Assembly: GCF_001021975.1 (NCBI RefSeq) | Contig: NZ_CP009928.1 | Span: 1,922,001 to 1,986,000, forward strand | Reading direction: 5' to 3' | Length of the DNA: 64,000 nucleotides | Origin: Chryseobacterium gallinarum | GTDB lineage: Bacteria; Bacteroidota; Bacteroidia; Flavobacteriales; Weeksellaceae | Shown: piece after piece, positions 1 to 9,816 of the stretch | Layout: each line of letters starts with the position of its first letter | Position numbering within the stretch: position 1 is the stretch's first letter | The notes under the pieces: generated by a model | What the model saw: only the letters and a program-made list of their open reading frames with translations | What the model was told of the DNA's origin: nothing | Databases searched by the model: none | Position numbers and translations under genes: made by a program

Positions 1-680
1 AGCCACGTGGAACAGCAAAGTTCACGTCCACAAGAGCCGATACCTCCTACCTTGGCTGCTTCCTGTCTGAAACCGATCTGTTTCATATCGATTTTCGTTC
101 TGAAAGACCCGGCGTAATCCTTGATTAGCTGTCTGAAGTCTACCCGGTTGTCAGCAGTATAATAAAAAGTGATTTTTGAAGCATCTCCCTGATATTCTAC
201 ATCAGTAACTTTCATTTCAAGGCCCAGTCTCTGAGCAATTTTCCTTGCCTCAAGCTTTACGCCGTCTTCTTTTTTTCTTGCTTCCTGCCATACCTCAAGA
301 TCTTTTTGGTTGGCCTGTCTGTATATTTTGAGTGCAGATTCTTCAGAAAACTTTTTCTTTTTCATCTGAATCTTTACTAATTCTCCTGTAAGGCTTACAA
401 CGCCTACATCGTGTCCCGGACTTGATTCTACTGTAACTACGCTGCCTATATGTAAAGGGATATTATTTACATTTTTATAAAAAGATTTCCTGTCATTTTT
501 AAACCTAACTTCTACAAAATCACACCTGTTCGGTGCAGGGTTGTTGATGTTAGAAAGCCAGTCAAAAACACTTAATTTATAACTATTCCCGCAGGTATTT
601 ACATTTTCACAGCCACTTGCGGTTTTCTTAGGACCACAAGAATGTGCAGAATCGCCGGATGTTTTACATCCACAACTCAT
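1..680 (-). CDS. PSP1 domain protein (RicT/YaaT-like), 3' end cut by window edge
   Basis: The reading frame runs leftward from an ATG at 678-680 off the edge of the window, giving 226 residues. The N-terminus is Cys-rich (MSCGCKTSGDSAHSCG), followed by a PSP1-type segment and the family signature IGSCGRELCCSTW near the window edge, with its conserved cysteine pair. PSP1 proteins such as B. subtilis RicT are cytosolic and take part in RNA-processing or regulatory complexes; the role in Bacteroidota is not settled. The Cys-rich head differs from the Bacillus protein. Identification rests on the signature motif and is firm; function is inferred. Confidence 0.8.
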   Translation of the reverse strand, partial: MSCGCKTSGDSAHSCGPKKTASGCENVNTCGNSYKLSVFDWLSNINNPAPNRCDFVEVRFKNDRKSFYKNVNNIPLHIGSVVTVESSPGHDVGVVSLTGELVKIQMKKKKFSEESALKIYRQANQKDLEVWQEARKKEDGVKLEARKIAQRLGLEMKVTDVEYQGDASKITFYYTADNRVDFRQLIKDYAGSFRTKIDMKQIGFRQEAAKVGGIGSCGRELCCSTW

Positions 681-931
681 ATTACTATTATTTATAATCT
701 TGCAAATTTATGTATTTTTATCTTTATGCAATTCTAAAATAGTTAAATATTCCATAACAGCATTGTTTAACATTAAACATTCCAATAAATGTGACTTTAG
801 AATACCTACAAATGTTTAATAACGATGCTTTTGTATAAAACTTTTCTTGAAGTATTATTTTAAACATAATTTTCTTTTAAGATATTGTTTAAAATGTTGG
901 GAAATATTAACAGACCTATTCAAAATAATTT

Positions 932-939
932 TATATTTG
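932..939 (+). promoter_or_regulatory. -7 box (TATATTTG) of the porin gene
   Basis: TATATTTG fits the Bacteroidota -7 consensus TAnnTTTG and lies 19 bases before the ATG at 959. No TTG -33 element sits at the usual 19-21 base spacing. The rest of 681-931 is AT-rich DNA in which I see no gene. Confidence 0.4.
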
Positions 940-958
940 GATTATATAATAATAGTCT

Positions 959-2194
959 ATGAAAAAAATATTAGTATCAACTGCTTTATTGGCGGGCGTT
1001 TTATCTTACGCAGGAGGCTTCAGGGTATCTCTGCAAGGGGTAAAGCAATTGGCAATGGCGCATACTAGTGCTCATGCCGAAGATGCGAGTGTGACATTCT
1101 TTAACCCGGCGGGTATGTCATTTATCCCTTCCAAGCTGAGTATAGTAGCAGGAGGGTTTGGTGCAAGTAATAAAGTTACTTTTCAAAACTTAAATACGTT
1201 ACAAAGTACAGAAACGGATAACCCTTTAGGGACTCCTATCTATGCAGCGATTACTTATAAACCACTGGAAAACCTATCAGTAGGTTTCAGCTTTTCAACG
1301 CCTTTCGGAAGTACCATTCAATGGCCTGAAAACTGGGAAGGTAAGGAAATGGTACAAAAAATGGAATTGAAGAGTTATTATTTTCAGCCAATGGTTTCTG
1401 TGAAGCTGGCTCCATGGTTATCTTTCGGTGCAAGCTATATCTATGCGAGAGGAAAGGTAGATTGGGATAAAGCGGTAACGCAGTTCGACGGTCAGGTTAA
1501 TATCAATGATGAAAAAGCAACCGGACACGGATATGGTTTCGGATTCTACTTCAGGCCTGATCCTAAGCTGGATGTAAGTGTGGCTTACCGTTCACCGGTG
1601 GATATGAAAGCCAAAAACGGTACAGCGACTTTCAAATTTCCGTCGCAGTCTGTTTATTCCCAGCTGAAACTCAACGCTGCCGGACAGGATGCTTTCTCGG
1701 CAACACTTCCACTGGTTGAAGAATATACAATAGGGTTAACTTATAAAGTAACTCCGAAATGGCAGGTTTCTGCAGATTTCAACTATCACGGATGGGAAAG
1801 ATACAGCAGGCTGACTTTGGATTTTGCCAATGCACCGATTGGAAATCAGGCAGACCCGACGATTCTTGTGAATCCTAAGAATTTTAAAAATTCAAAAACA
1901 TTCAGACTGGGGACCCAGTATGCATTCAGCAATATGATCTATGGACGATTAGGTGCTTATTATGATGAATCACCTTATACCAACGAAAACTTTATTCCGG
2001 AAACCCCTTCATTTGATACCTATGTGATTACAGGTGGGGTAGGATTTAAGCTGAAGCAATTCGGAATTGATATTGCGGGAGGATATGCTATGCCTCAATA
2101 TAGAAATGTGAACAACGCTAACCTTGGATTCTACGGACAGGCAAAAGCAAGAGCGTTTTACTTTGGTCTAGGTTTATCTTATAATCCTTTTTAA
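959..2194 (+). CDS. OmpP1/FadL/TodX family outer-membrane transport protein
   Basis: This is a 411-residue outer-membrane beta-barrel of the FadL family, which takes up long-chain fatty acids or other hydrophobic compounds. A signal peptide (MKKILVSTALLAGVLSYA) precedes the family N-terminus: GGFRVSLQGVKQLAMAHTSAHAED, then NPAG at residues 49-52. Repeated amphipathic strands follow, and the last residue is Phe, as expected for barrel assembly. The start at 959 is chosen because it begins the signal peptide and lies just after a TAnnTTTG box. The SGNH lipoprotein gene begins 12 bases downstream, so the pair is probably one operon. The substrate cannot be told from the sequence. Confidence 0.9.
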   Translation: MKKILVSTALLAGVLSYAGGFRVSLQGVKQLAMAHTSAHAEDASVTFFNPAGMSFIPSKLSIVAGGFGASNKVTFQNLNTLQSTETDNPLGTPIYAAITYKPLENLSVGFSFSTPFGSTIQWPENWEGKEMVQKMELKSYYFQPMVSVKLAPWLSFGASYIYARGKVDWDKAVTQFDGQVNINDEKATGHGYGFGFYFRPDPKLDVSVAYRSPVDMKAKNGTATFKFPSQSVYSQLKLNAAGQDAFSATLPLVEEYTIGLTYKVTPKWQVSADFNYHGWERYSRLTLDFANAPIGNQADPTILVNPKNFKNSKTFRLGTQYAFSNMIYGRLGAYYDESPYTNENFIPETPSFDTYVITGGVGFKLKQFGIDIAGGYAMPQYRNVNNANLGFYGQAKARAFYFGLGLSYNPF

Positions 2195-2206
2195 TTTTAA
2201 AAGACT

Positions 2207-3769
2207 ATGAAAAAAATTATAATATCGACAATTGCAGTTTCTGCACTTCTTTTTACAGTAACAAGCTGTAATACGGATTTCGATACGGATGTGAAAGATA
2301 TTCCGGTTACAAAAGGAGATGCGGACTTTTCAAAATATATTTCTTTAGGAAATTCACTTACTTCAGGGTATCGTGATAATGCCCTATACAGCAGCGGCCA
2401 GAATGAATCTTATCCAAGTATGATTGCCACGCAGATGAAACTTGCTGGAGGAGGAGAATTCAAACAGCCTCTGATGCCGAATGATGTGGGAGGATTTATC
2501 GGTCTTCCTGGTTTTTCTGGAAAATTGACGCTTCAGGTTGTTGGTGGGGCTTTATCTCCAGTACCAAGCGCTCCGGCAGCAGCATTGGATATTTTACCTA
2601 ACGGAGGCTCTTATCAGAATATGGGGGTTCCGGGAGCAAAATCTTATCATTTGGTTGCCCCTGGGTATGGGAGCCAGGCTGGACTTTCAACGGGAACGGC
2701 TAATCCTTATTTTGTAAGATTTGCTTCTTCAGCAACAACCAGTGTTTTAGCTGATGCCATGGCTCAAAAAGCAACATTTTTCTCTCTGTGGATAGGAAAT
2801 AATGATGTATTATCCTATGCAACTAACGGAGGAACCAATTCACAGACAGTAGGAGGTGTTACTACCTATACTCCTGCTACCGTTCAGACAGGAAATACTA
2901 ATGTTGCGAATTATAAATCAAATGATATTTCTGATCCTGCTGTTGTGGCAGGTTCTATAAAAGCGGTTTTAGATGGTCTTAAAAGCGTAGGAACTACAAA
3001 AGGTGTGATTGCTAATATTCCTTATGTCACATCAGTTCCATATTTTACAACGGTGCCCTATAACCCTTTAACACCTGCGGCTTTAGGAGCTAATTTAGCA
3101 ACTCTTAATACTAATTTATATGGACCTTTAAAACAAGCGCTTACTGCTTTTGGAGCCGGAGATAGAATTAATTTGCTTTCTACTACTGCTCCCAATCCGG
3201 TTCTGATTAAAGATGTTGCCCTGCAGGATTTATCAGTGCAATTAACAGCTGCTTTAACTCCGTCTCTAGGTTTACCGACAGCAACGGTTTTCGGGCAGAT
3301 CTTCGGACAGGCAAGACAAGCAACGTCTGAGGATTATATCCTTCTTTCTACCAGTTCTGTGATTAACAGCACCGCGCCAGGTGCACCGGCTCCGGTAAAT
3401 ATTTATGGAATTTCTTATCCGTTACAAAACCAGCATGTATTAACAAAAACAGAGGCTGCTTATGTAAAAACGGCAACAGATGCCTACAATGCTTCTATAA
3501 AATCGCTTGCAGATTCCTACGGGTTAGCATTTGTGGATGCCAACAAGAAAATGGTTGAGCTGAACAGTCAGTCCGGAATTGTATTTGATGGTGTAAGGTA
3601 TACCGCCAAATTCGTAACCGGCGGAGCCTTCTCTCTGGATGGCGTTCATTTGACGGGACGAGGCTATGGTATCGTTGCCAATGAATTTATTAAATCTATT
3701 AATGCGAAATATAGATCGACTTTACCTCTGGTAGAAGCGAACAAATATTCAGGAGTTAAATTCCCTTAA
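2207..3769 (+). CDS. SGNH/GDSL-like lipoprotein hydrolase
   Basis: This 520-residue protein has a lipoprotein signal peptide with the lipidated Cys at 21 (LFTVTSC). The SGNH blocks are visible: GNSL at 48-51 with S50 as likely nucleophile, GNND at 197-200 with the Asn of block III, and DGVH at 478-481 with the catalytic Asp and His. An esterase or lipase role at the cell surface or periplasm follows from the family. It lies 12 bases after the FadL-family porin gene, which suggests that it releases fatty acids or related lipids for uptake by that porin; this is inference. A long insertion between blocks I and III makes it larger than simple GDSL esterases. Confidence 0.85.
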   Translation: MKKIIISTIAVSALLFTVTSCNTDFDTDVKDIPVTKGDADFSKYISLGNSLTSGYRDNALYSSGQNESYPSMIATQMKLAGGGEFKQPLMPNDVGGFIGLPGFSGKLTLQVVGGALSPVPSAPAAALDILPNGGSYQNMGVPGAKSYHLVAPGYGSQAGLSTGTANPYFVRFASSATTSVLADAMAQKATFFSLWIGNNDVLSYATNGGTNSQTVGGVTTYTPATVQTGNTNVANYKSNDISDPAVVAGSIKAVLDGLKSVGTTKGVIANIPYVTSVPYFTTVPYNPLTPAALGANLATLNTNLYGPLKQALTAFGAGDRINLLSTTAPNPVLIKDVALQDLSVQLTAALTPSLGLPTATVFGQIFGQARQATSEDYILLSTSSVINSTAPGAPAPVNIYGISYPLQNQHVLTKTEAAYVKTATDAYNASIKSLADSYGLAFVDANKKMVELNSQSGIVFDGVRYTAKFVTGGAFSLDGVHLTGRGYGIVANEFIKSINAKYRSTLPLVEANKYSGVKFP

Positions 3770-3795
3770 TCATTGATAAAATAAAAACTTAGAAG

Positions 3796-3825
3796 CCACA
3801 AGAGTAATTCTTGTGGTTTTTTTTT
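3796..3825 (+). terminator. Rho-independent terminator after the lipoprotein gene
   Basis: Perfect 8-bp stem CCACAAGA/TCTTGTGG with a 5-base loop, followed by nine T residues. It closes the porin-lipoprotein operon just before prs. Confidence 0.85.
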
Positions 3826-3854
3826 AAATTTGCAAAATCTTTTAAAAAGTAAAA

Positions 3855-4793
3855 ATGGCCGATCAGTTAAGTTATCTATTTTGTACAAGAACCAGCAGGG
3901 ACTTGGCAGAAAAAATTGCCCAGCATTATGGGAAAGAATTAGGGAAAATCAACTTTCAGGAGTTCAGTGACGGGGAATTTGAGCCTGTTTTGGATGAATC
4001 TGTAAGAGGGGGAAGAGTTTTCCTAATCGGATCTACGTTCCCTCCTGCGGACAATCTTTTGGAACTTCTTCTAATGATTGATGCAGCAAAAAGAGCTTCT
4101 GCAAAAAGCATTACTGTAGTAATTCCTTATTTCGGGCTTGCAAGGCAAGACAGAAAAGACAAACCAAGAGCACCAATCGGGGCTAAGCTGGTTGCTAATC
4201 TTCTGACTGCAGCAGGAGCAACAAGAATTATGACAATGGATCTCCATGCGGATCAGATTCAAGGATTCTTTGAAATCCCTGTAGACCACCTTTATGCTTC
4301 CACAATTTTTGTAGATTATATCAAATCTCTGAATCTTGAGGATCTTACGATTGCTTCTCCGGATATGGGAGGCGCAAAAAGAGCGAAAAACTATGCCGGT
4401 CACCTTGGGGCAGAAGTAGTAATTGCTTACAAAGAAAGAAAAAAGGCAAACGTTGTGGAAGAAATGTTCCTTATTGGAGATGTGACAGGTAAAAACGTTA
4501 TCCTTATCGATGATATGATTGATACCGCAGGAACGCTTTGTAAAGCAGCAGATATCCTGATTGAAAAAGGAGCAAAGACTGTAAGAGCGATGGCGACTCA
4601 CGGAGTGCTTTCAGGAAAGGCTTACGAGAATATTGAGAACTCAAAAATTCTGGAAGTTATTGTAACTGACTCAATTCCTGTTAAAAATAATTTGTCATCT
4701 AAAATAAAAGTGCTATCTTGCGCCCCATTATTTGCAGACGTTATGACCATGGTTCATGAGCATAAATCAATTAGCAGTAAGTTTGTTATCTGA
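3855..4793 (+). CDS. prs: Ribose-phosphate pyrophosphokinase (PRPP synthetase)
   Basis: Makes PRPP from ribose 5-phosphate and ATP for purine, pyrimidine, His, Trp and NAD synthesis. The 312-residue length is normal. Visible motifs are the catalytic flexible-loop/ATP region YFGLARQDRKDKPRAPIGAK, the MDLHADQIQGFF segment, and the PRPP-binding loop DDMIDTAGT starting at about residue 219. It is cytosolic and acts as a homo-oligomer in the family. It sits 56 bases before rplY, the same prs-rplY order seen in many bacteria, so co-transcription is likely. Confidence 0.97.
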   Translation: MADQLSYLFCTRTSRDLAEKIAQHYGKELGKINFQEFSDGEFEPVLDESVRGGRVFLIGSTFPPADNLLELLLMIDAAKRASAKSITVVIPYFGLARQDRKDKPRAPIGAKLVANLLTAAGATRIMTMDLHADQIQGFFEIPVDHLYASTIFVDYIKSLNLEDLTIASPDMGGAKRAKNYAGHLGAEVVIAYKERKKANVVEEMFLIGDVTGKNVILIDDMIDTAGTLCKAADILIEKGAKTVRAMATHGVLSGKAYENIENSKILEVIVTDSIPVKNNLSSKIKVLSCAPLFADVMTMVHEHKSISSKFVI

Positions 4794-4849
4794 TTGGTTT
4801 CTAGCGATTTGCAAAGTAAATTAAAAACAATTTTTTAAATTTTTTATAA

Positions 4850-5491
4850 ATGAAATCTATTACAATTCAAGGTACAAAAAGAGAAAGCGTGGGCAAAAAG
4901 TCTACAAAAGCTTTACGTGATGCTGAATTAGTTCCTTGTGTTGTTTATGGAGGTGAAGCCCCTTTGAACTTCTCTGCTGAAGAGAAAGCTTTCAAAGGAT
5001 TAGTATACACTCCTGAAGCACACACGGTATCTATTGAGGTTGACGGAAAAACAATTCCAGCTGTTCTTCAGGATATTCAGTTTCACCCAATCACTGACAG
5101 AATTCTTCACGCTGACTTCTATCAACTGGCTGATGATAAGCCTGTTATCATGGAAGTTCCGGTAAGAGTTACAGGACGTTCAAAAGGTGTTGTAGCTGGT
5201 GGTGTTTTACGTCAGTCTTTCAGAAAATTGAGAGTAAAAGCTATTCCTGCTAACTTGCCAGATGAAATCGTTGTAGATGTTACTCCATTAAGAATTGGTA
5301 ACAAACTTTACATCGGTGATATCAAAACTGAAGGATATTCTTTCATGCACCCGGACAATGCAGTAGTAGTTGCTGTTAAGATGTCTAGAAATGCAATGAA
5401 AGGAGGTGCAGCAGCAATGGATGATGAAGATGAAGAAGAAACTGCAGCAGAAGGAGCAGCTCCGGCAGCAGAAGAAACTGCAGCAGAATAA
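4850..5491 (+). CDS. rplY: 50S ribosomal protein L25 (CTC family)
   Basis: Binds 5S rRNA in the large ribosomal subunit. This is the long CTC-type L25 of 213 residues: the N-terminal L25 domain ([30 protein letters not shown]) is followed by the C-terminal beta domain ([21 protein letters not shown]) and an Ala/Glu-rich acidic tail from about residue 185. The tail is low-complexity and likely disordered. It follows prs and is closed by a clear terminator. Confidence 0.96.
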   Translation: MKSITIQGTKRESVGKKSTKALRDAELVPCVVYGGEAPLNFSAEEKAFKGLVYTPEAHTVSIEVDGKTIPAVLQDIQFHPITDRILHADFYQLADDKPVIMEVPVRVTGRSKGVVAGGVLRQSFRKLRVKAIPANLPDEIVVDVTPLRIGNKLYIGDIKTEGYSFMHPDNAVVVAVKMSRNAMKGGAAAMDDEDEEETAAEGAAPAAEETAAE

Positions 5492-5514
5492 GTATTGCTT
5501 ATTTAAAGATATAA

Positions 5515-5547
5515 AAACCTGTCAATCTGTTGGCAGGTTTTTTTTAT
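5515..5547 (+). terminator. Rho-independent terminator after rplY
   Basis: Stem ACCTGTCAA/TTGGCAGGT (one G-T pair), 4-base loop, then a run of T. It ends the prs-rplY unit. Confidence 0.85.
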
Positions 5548-5710
5548 TATTAGAAATGTGAAAACCATTCAGCAAATGGGCGGTCTGCCTTACACGGCTT
5601 GTTTTTGCTACTTTGCTTTATCAGTTTTCTTCGCCATATACTATCGAATATTTCTATCAGCTGATAATGATCACTAGCCAACCTTGTGCTTCCTTTCGGA
5701 AAAAAAGCCG

Positions 5711-5718
5711 TAAATTTG
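5711..5718 (+). promoter_or_regulatory. Candidate -7 box upstream of sufS
   Basis: TAAATTTG fits TAnnTTTG and lies 43 bases before the sufS start. A TTG at 5684-5686 is 24 bases upstream, slightly wider than usual, so the -33 assignment is weak. Confidence 0.4.
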
Positions 5719-5761
5719 AAGGGTTCTAAATAAGGACCTGTTAATTTAAAAAAATAAATAA

Positions 5762-6982
5762 ATGTTTGACATTCAGGAAATAAGAAGCCAGTTTTCTATA
5801 TTGGACAGAGAAGTGAACGGTAAACCCCTGGTTTATCTGGATAATGCAGCTACCTCCCAGAAACCCGATTCGGTTTTAGAAGTCTGTCATGCATATTATA
5901 CCGAGATTAATGCTAATGTGCATAGAGGAATTCATACCCTAAGCCAATTAGCCACAGAAGCAATGGAGCTTTCAAGGAGAAAGATTCAGAAGTTTATTAA
6001 TGCAGAGCATGATTTTGAAGTGATTTTTACCAAAGGTACCACGGAAGGCCTTAATCTTATCGCTTATATTCTGACACAAAAATTACAAAAGGATGATGAG
6101 ATCATTATATCATATCTGGAGCATCATTCCAATATCGTTCCATGGCAGATGCTTTGTGAAAGAACCGGTGCGAAGCTTCGTGTAATTCCTATTGATGAGA
6201 ATGGGGTTCTTCAGCTGGAGTATCTTGATGAGTTTTTAAGTGAAAAAACAAAAGTGGTTTCGGTAAACCAGGTTTCCAATGCATTGGGAATTGTAAATCC
6301 TGTCGAGGAGATTATTGCCAAAACAAGAGCAAATACAGATGCTTATATTGTGATTGATGGTGCTCAATCTGCACCACATTTCAATATTGATGTTCAAAAA
6401 CTGGACTGTGATTTCTTTGTTTTCTCCGGCCATAAAATGTATGCTCCGATGGGAACCGGTATATTGTACGGTAAGAAGGAAATACTTGAAGCGCTACCGC
6501 CATTCCATGGAGGAGGTGAGATGATTGCTACCTGCTCTTTTGACGGAACTACTTATGCAGGGCTTCCGTTTAAATATGAAGCCGGAACACCGAATGTAGG
6601 CGGGAATATTGCTTTGGGAGCCGCTGTTGACTTTATGAATAAAGTGGGTCATCAGAATATTCAAAACCATGAAAATGCTTTATTAGAATATGCTCAAAGA
6701 CAGCTTTTGGAGATAGAAGGACTTAAAGTTTATGGTGAGAAAGCTAAGAGAACAGGTGTTGTTTCTTTTAATCTTGAAGGAGTAGGAATTTCCTCTGATG
6801 TAGGGATGATCCTTGATAAAATGGGAGTTGCAGTAAGAACAGGACATCATTGTACACAGCCTATCATGAGCTTTTTTAATATTGCAGGTACCGTAAGGGC
6901 AAGTTTTGCGGTTTATAATACCTTTGAGGAAATTGATCTTTTGGTGGAAGGAGTTAAGAAAGCACAGCGAATGTTGAGTTAG
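5762..6982 (+). CDS. sufS: Cysteine desulfurase, SufS family
   Basis: PLP enzyme that takes sulfur from cysteine for Fe-S cluster assembly by the SUF machinery. The 406-residue length is typical. The PLP lysine is K225 in FVFSGHKMYAPMG, and the persulfide-forming cysteine is C364 in RTGHHCTQP, the group II (SufS/CsdA) pattern. No other suf gene lies in the window; if sufBCD lie together elsewhere in the genome, sufS is detached here. CsdA-like function cannot be fully excluded. It converges with hemE across a shared hairpin. Confidence 0.92.
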   Translation: MFDIQEIRSQFSILDREVNGKPLVYLDNAATSQKPDSVLEVCHAYYTEINANVHRGIHTLSQLATEAMELSRRKIQKFINAEHDFEVIFTKGTTEGLNLIAYILTQKLQKDDEIIISYLEHHSNIVPWQMLCERTGAKLRVIPIDENGVLQLEYLDEFLSEKTKVVSVNQVSNALGIVNPVEEIIAKTRANTDAYIVIDGAQSAPHFNIDVQKLDCDFFVFSGHKMYAPMGTGILYGKKEILEALPPFHGGGEMIATCSFDGTTYAGLPFKYEAGTPNVGGNIALGAAVDFMNKVGHQNIQNHENALLEYAQRQLLEIEGLKVYGEKAKRTGVVSFNLEGVGISSDVGMILDKMGVAVRTGHHCTQPIMSFFNIAGTVRASFAVYNTFEEIDLLVEGVKKAQRMLS

Positions 6983-7004
6983 TAATACTTTAAATCAAAT
7001 ATAT

Positions 7005-7036
7005 AAAAAAGCCCTGTCAGCAATGATAGGGCTTTT
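7005..7036. terminator. Bidirectional terminator between sufS and hemE
   Basis: Stem GCCCTGTCA/TGATAGGGC with A-run on the left and T-run on the right, able to stop transcription from both converging genes. Confidence 0.8.
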
Positions 7037-7074
7037 GGATTATCTTATATCTTCGAGGTGAAGACTGATTTTTT

Positions 7075-8106
7075 TTACAGATTAGGTTTCCAGTCAACAA
7101 CCGCTCTGATGAATGCCTCCGCATTTTCTACAGGAACATTAGGCAGGATTCCATGTCCCAGGTTGGCAATATACCTGTCTTTTCCGAACCGGTTAATCAT
7201 TTCGGTTACCATTTTCCTGATAGTTTCAGGAGTAGAATGAAGTCTTGCAGGATCAAAATTTCCCTGCAGTGTCATTGTATGATTAGTCAATGTTCTTGCG
7301 AATTCCGGTTTAATAGTCCAGTCAACGCCAAGTGCAGAAGCTTTGGACATGGTCATATCCTCAAGTGCAAACCAACATCCTTTCCCGAATACTACTACAT
7401 GGGTTAGAGGGCTTAGCGCTTCAACAATCTGGTTGATGTACTGCCACGAGAACTCCTGGTAATCTGTTGGAGAAAGCATCCCACCCCAGGAATCAAAAAT
7501 CTGAACGGCAGATACCCCTTTTTCTACTTTTCTTTTTAAATAGGCGATTGTAGTATCAGTGATCTTCTGAAGTAACAGATGAGCTGCTTCAGGTTGCTGG
7601 AAACAGAAAGACTTGGCAATATCAAAAGCTTTGCTTCCTTTTCCTTCCACGCAATAACAAAGAATTGTCCATGGTGAACCGGCAAAACCGATCAGCGGAA
7701 TTTCATTGTCTAATTTCTGTAATGTAAGCTCAATAGCATCAAAAACATATCCTAAAGTATCATTCACATCCGGAGTTTCAATATTCTGAACCTGTTCCAT
7801 TGTCCTGATCGGAGTATCCAGCCATGGACCAACAGATTCTTTCATTTTGAAATCAATTCCCATTGCCTGGGGTACTACCAGGATATCAGAAAACAGAATC
7901 GCAGCATCCAAAGGAAATCTACGGATAGGCTGTAATGTGATTTCAGCAGCAAGTTCAGGGGTCTGACATCTTGTAAAGAAATCGTACTGATCTCTCAGGG
8001 CAATGAATTCCGGCAGATATCTTCCCGCCTGCCTCATCATCCAGACAGGAGGTCGTTCAACGGTTTCTCCGCGAAGCGCTTTTAAATATAGGTCGTTTTT
8101 AATCAT
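7075..8106 (-). CDS. hemE: Uroporphyrinogen decarboxylase
   Basis: Converts uroporphyrinogen III to coproporphyrinogen III by four decarboxylations. The 343-residue protein carries the family N-terminal signature [17 protein letters not shown] at residues 19-34 with the substrate-binding arginines R25 and R29, and the GFAGSPWT segment. It is the last of four heme genes in the minus-strand order hemA, hemC, hemD, hemE, 54 bases after hemD, and is probably transcribed with them. Confidence 0.97.
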   Translation of the reverse strand: MIKNDLYLKALRGETVERPPVWMMRQAGRYLPEFIALRDQYDFFTRCQTPELAAEITLQPIRRFPLDAAILFSDILVVPQAMGIDFKMKESVGPWLDTPIRTMEQVQNIETPDVNDTLGYVFDAIELTLQKLDNEIPLIGFAGSPWTILCYCVEGKGSKAFDIAKSFCFQQPEAAHLLLQKITDTTIAYLKRKVEKGVSAVQIFDSWGGMLSPTDYQEFSWQYINQIVEALSPLTHVVVFGKGCWFALEDMTMSKASALGVDWTIKPEFARTLTNHTMTLQGNFDPARLHSTPETIRKMVTEMINRFGKDRYIANLGHGILPNVPVENAEAFIRAVVDWKPNL

Positions 8107-8160
8107 AATCTATTTTAAACTAACTGATAATATTGTCAATGTTTATGGCAATACCAGTTT

Positions 8161-8844
8161 TTAATCATTACTCCAGGCTTCTTTTCTTATCAGCTCAAAG
8201 ATAGAAGTCAGGTTGTTGTCCTCCGAAGTAAAGATCTTTCCTTTCGTATAATTTCTTAATTCTCCGGATGTGGTTTCTCCAATGGAAAAAAGCTTCATAT
8301 TTTCCAAAGAATTCCGCTTTGCAAAACTACGAACTCCACTCGGACTAAAAAATACTGCAGCATGATATTTTTCAGTTATTAAAGGATTGATTTCCTCCGT
8401 ATTATATATGGTGACTTTTTTGTATTTGATATTCTGTAACGGCAGATCTTTATCCAGGACATTGATGGCAAGGTTGCCACAGAAGTGGAGAAACTGTTCA
8501 TGCTGGCAATGCCCGATGATAAACTGAGAGAGAACATCTGCATTTTTCAGGACTTTAAATGTTCCAAACCCGTTTTTTCTCAATGCCTTCTTTGTTTTAT
8601 CTCCTACACAATAAATTTTATTGTAGTTTTTAGCCGTAAAATCTTCGTTTGGGCGGAAGCGGTTTTTGAAGAAAGCTGCCACTCCGTTGACACTGGTAAA
8701 AATTAATGAATAATTTTTCAGGTCAAACGGGGGGATTATTATAGGTGTTGTCTTAATTACCTCAACACAGTCAGCCGTAATATCCTCTCCTAGGGCTTTG
8801 GATATTATTACCGGGTCTATATTTTTGGTAAATAAGATTCTCAT
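8161..8844 (-). CDS. hemD: Uroporphyrinogen-III synthase
   Basis: Cyclises hydroxymethylbilane with inversion of ring D. HemD is poorly conserved; this 227-residue protein is assigned by length, by segments such as FTSVNGVAAFFK and VFFSPSGVRSFAK that match the two-domain HemD fold, and by its place between hemC and hemE. A few residues deviate from the E. coli enzyme, which is usual. Confidence 0.88.
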   Translation of the reverse strand: MRILFTKNIDPVIISKALGEDITADCVEVIKTTPIIIPPFDLKNYSLIFTSVNGVAAFFKNRFRPNEDFTAKNYNKIYCVGDKTKKALRKNGFGTFKVLKNADVLSQFIIGHCQHEQFLHFCGNLAINVLDKDLPLQNIKYKKVTIYNTEEINPLITEKYHAAVFFSPSGVRSFAKRNSLENMKLFSIGETTSGELRNYTKGKIFTSEDNNLTSIFELIRKEAWSND

Positions 8845-8907
8845 GTCTTTGAAAATTAAAAATGAAAAGGTGTGGTGAGAAAGTTTGAATTTAAAATCTA
8901 AATAGGT

Positions 8908-9816
8908 TTAGATCTGGCTTTTAATTTCTGCCATTAATTCTTTACCTCCGTTTTCCAGAACAACTTTTGCAAACTTTTCTCCAAAATTTTCTTCAGAATT
9001 GTACTCGAAGTTTTCATCGATTGCAATACAGTTTTTACCATCCAGGGAACAGAGCGCCGCAATAAAACGGATCTGAGGTCCGATGATTTCTGCAAAGGCT
9101 CCGATAGGGGCAGTACAGCCTCCTTCCAATGTGCTCAGGAAGTTTCTTTCAATCTCTACGCAGATCTGGGTAGGCTTGTGATTGATCTGTTTTAGTATTT
9201 CGATAATCTCAGGTTTTCCGGAGTGTCCGGCAACGGCAATTACTCCCTGTGAAGGAGCCGGAATCATTAATGGAAGCATTTCATAATCGGTTTCCATTTT
9301 CATTCTTTTGATCCCTGCCAATGACAGGATTGTAGCATCAAAATCTCCATCCTCGAGTTTTTGAAGACGGGTCTGGATATTTCCGCGGATATCAGAAAAT
9401 TCAGTAGTAGGGTAATGTCTTAGCCAGAACGCTCTTCTTCTCAGGCTGCTTGTAGCAAGCTTCAGTTCGTGGAATTCTTTATTTCTTGAAGATTCTTTTC
9501 TGATTAAAATATCCTGTGGATAATCTCTTTCCAAATAGGCAATCAACTCAATATTTTGAGGTAACTGGGTGGGAACATCCTTTAGAGAGTGTACAGCAAT
9601 ATCGATTTCGTCATTCAATAAGGCAACATCGAGGTCTCTTGTGAAGACTCCGGTAATTCCTAAAGAATATAGCGGCTGATTAAGATTTTTATCACCCGAA
9701 GAAACGATTGGGACGATTTCCGTTAAATAATTGTTGTTCTGAAGGTGCCTCGCAACCTCTCTTGCCTGCCAAAGTGCAAGTGCGGAATTTCTTGTTCCGA
9801 TTCTAATGCTTTTCAT
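8908..9816 (-). CDS. hemC: Hydroxymethylbilane synthase (porphobilinogen deaminase)
   Basis: Polymerises four porphobilinogens. The cofactor cysteine is C234 in the signature STLEGGCTAPIGAFA, and the N-terminus IRIGTRNSALALWQ is the family start. An in-frame ATG lies 24 bases further upstream, but the start at 9816 (MKSIRIGTRNS) is chosen because it begins directly before the conserved core. It overlaps the end of hemA by 14 bases, so translational coupling is likely. Confidence 0.95.
   Translation of the reverse strand: MKSIRIGTRNSALALWQAREVARHLQNNNYLTEIVPIVSSGDKNLNQPLYSLGITGVFTRDLDVALLNDEIDIAVHSLKDVPTQLPQNIELIAYLERDYPQDILIRKESSRNKEFHELKLATSSLRRRAFWLRHYPTTEFSDIRGNIQTRLQKLEDGDFDATILSLAGIKRMKMETDYEMLPLMIPAPSQGVIAVAGHSGKPEIIEILKQINHKPTQICVEIERNFLSTLEGGCTAPIGAFAEIIGPQIRFIAALCSLDGKNCIAIDENFEYNSEENFGEKFAKVVLENGGKELMAEIKSQI

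Noticed and set aside
1621..1655. GCGAC...GTCGC inside the porin gene as a sixth WYL-type site
   Set aside because: It is within coding sequence, the spacer is different and no -7 box is at the fixed distance.
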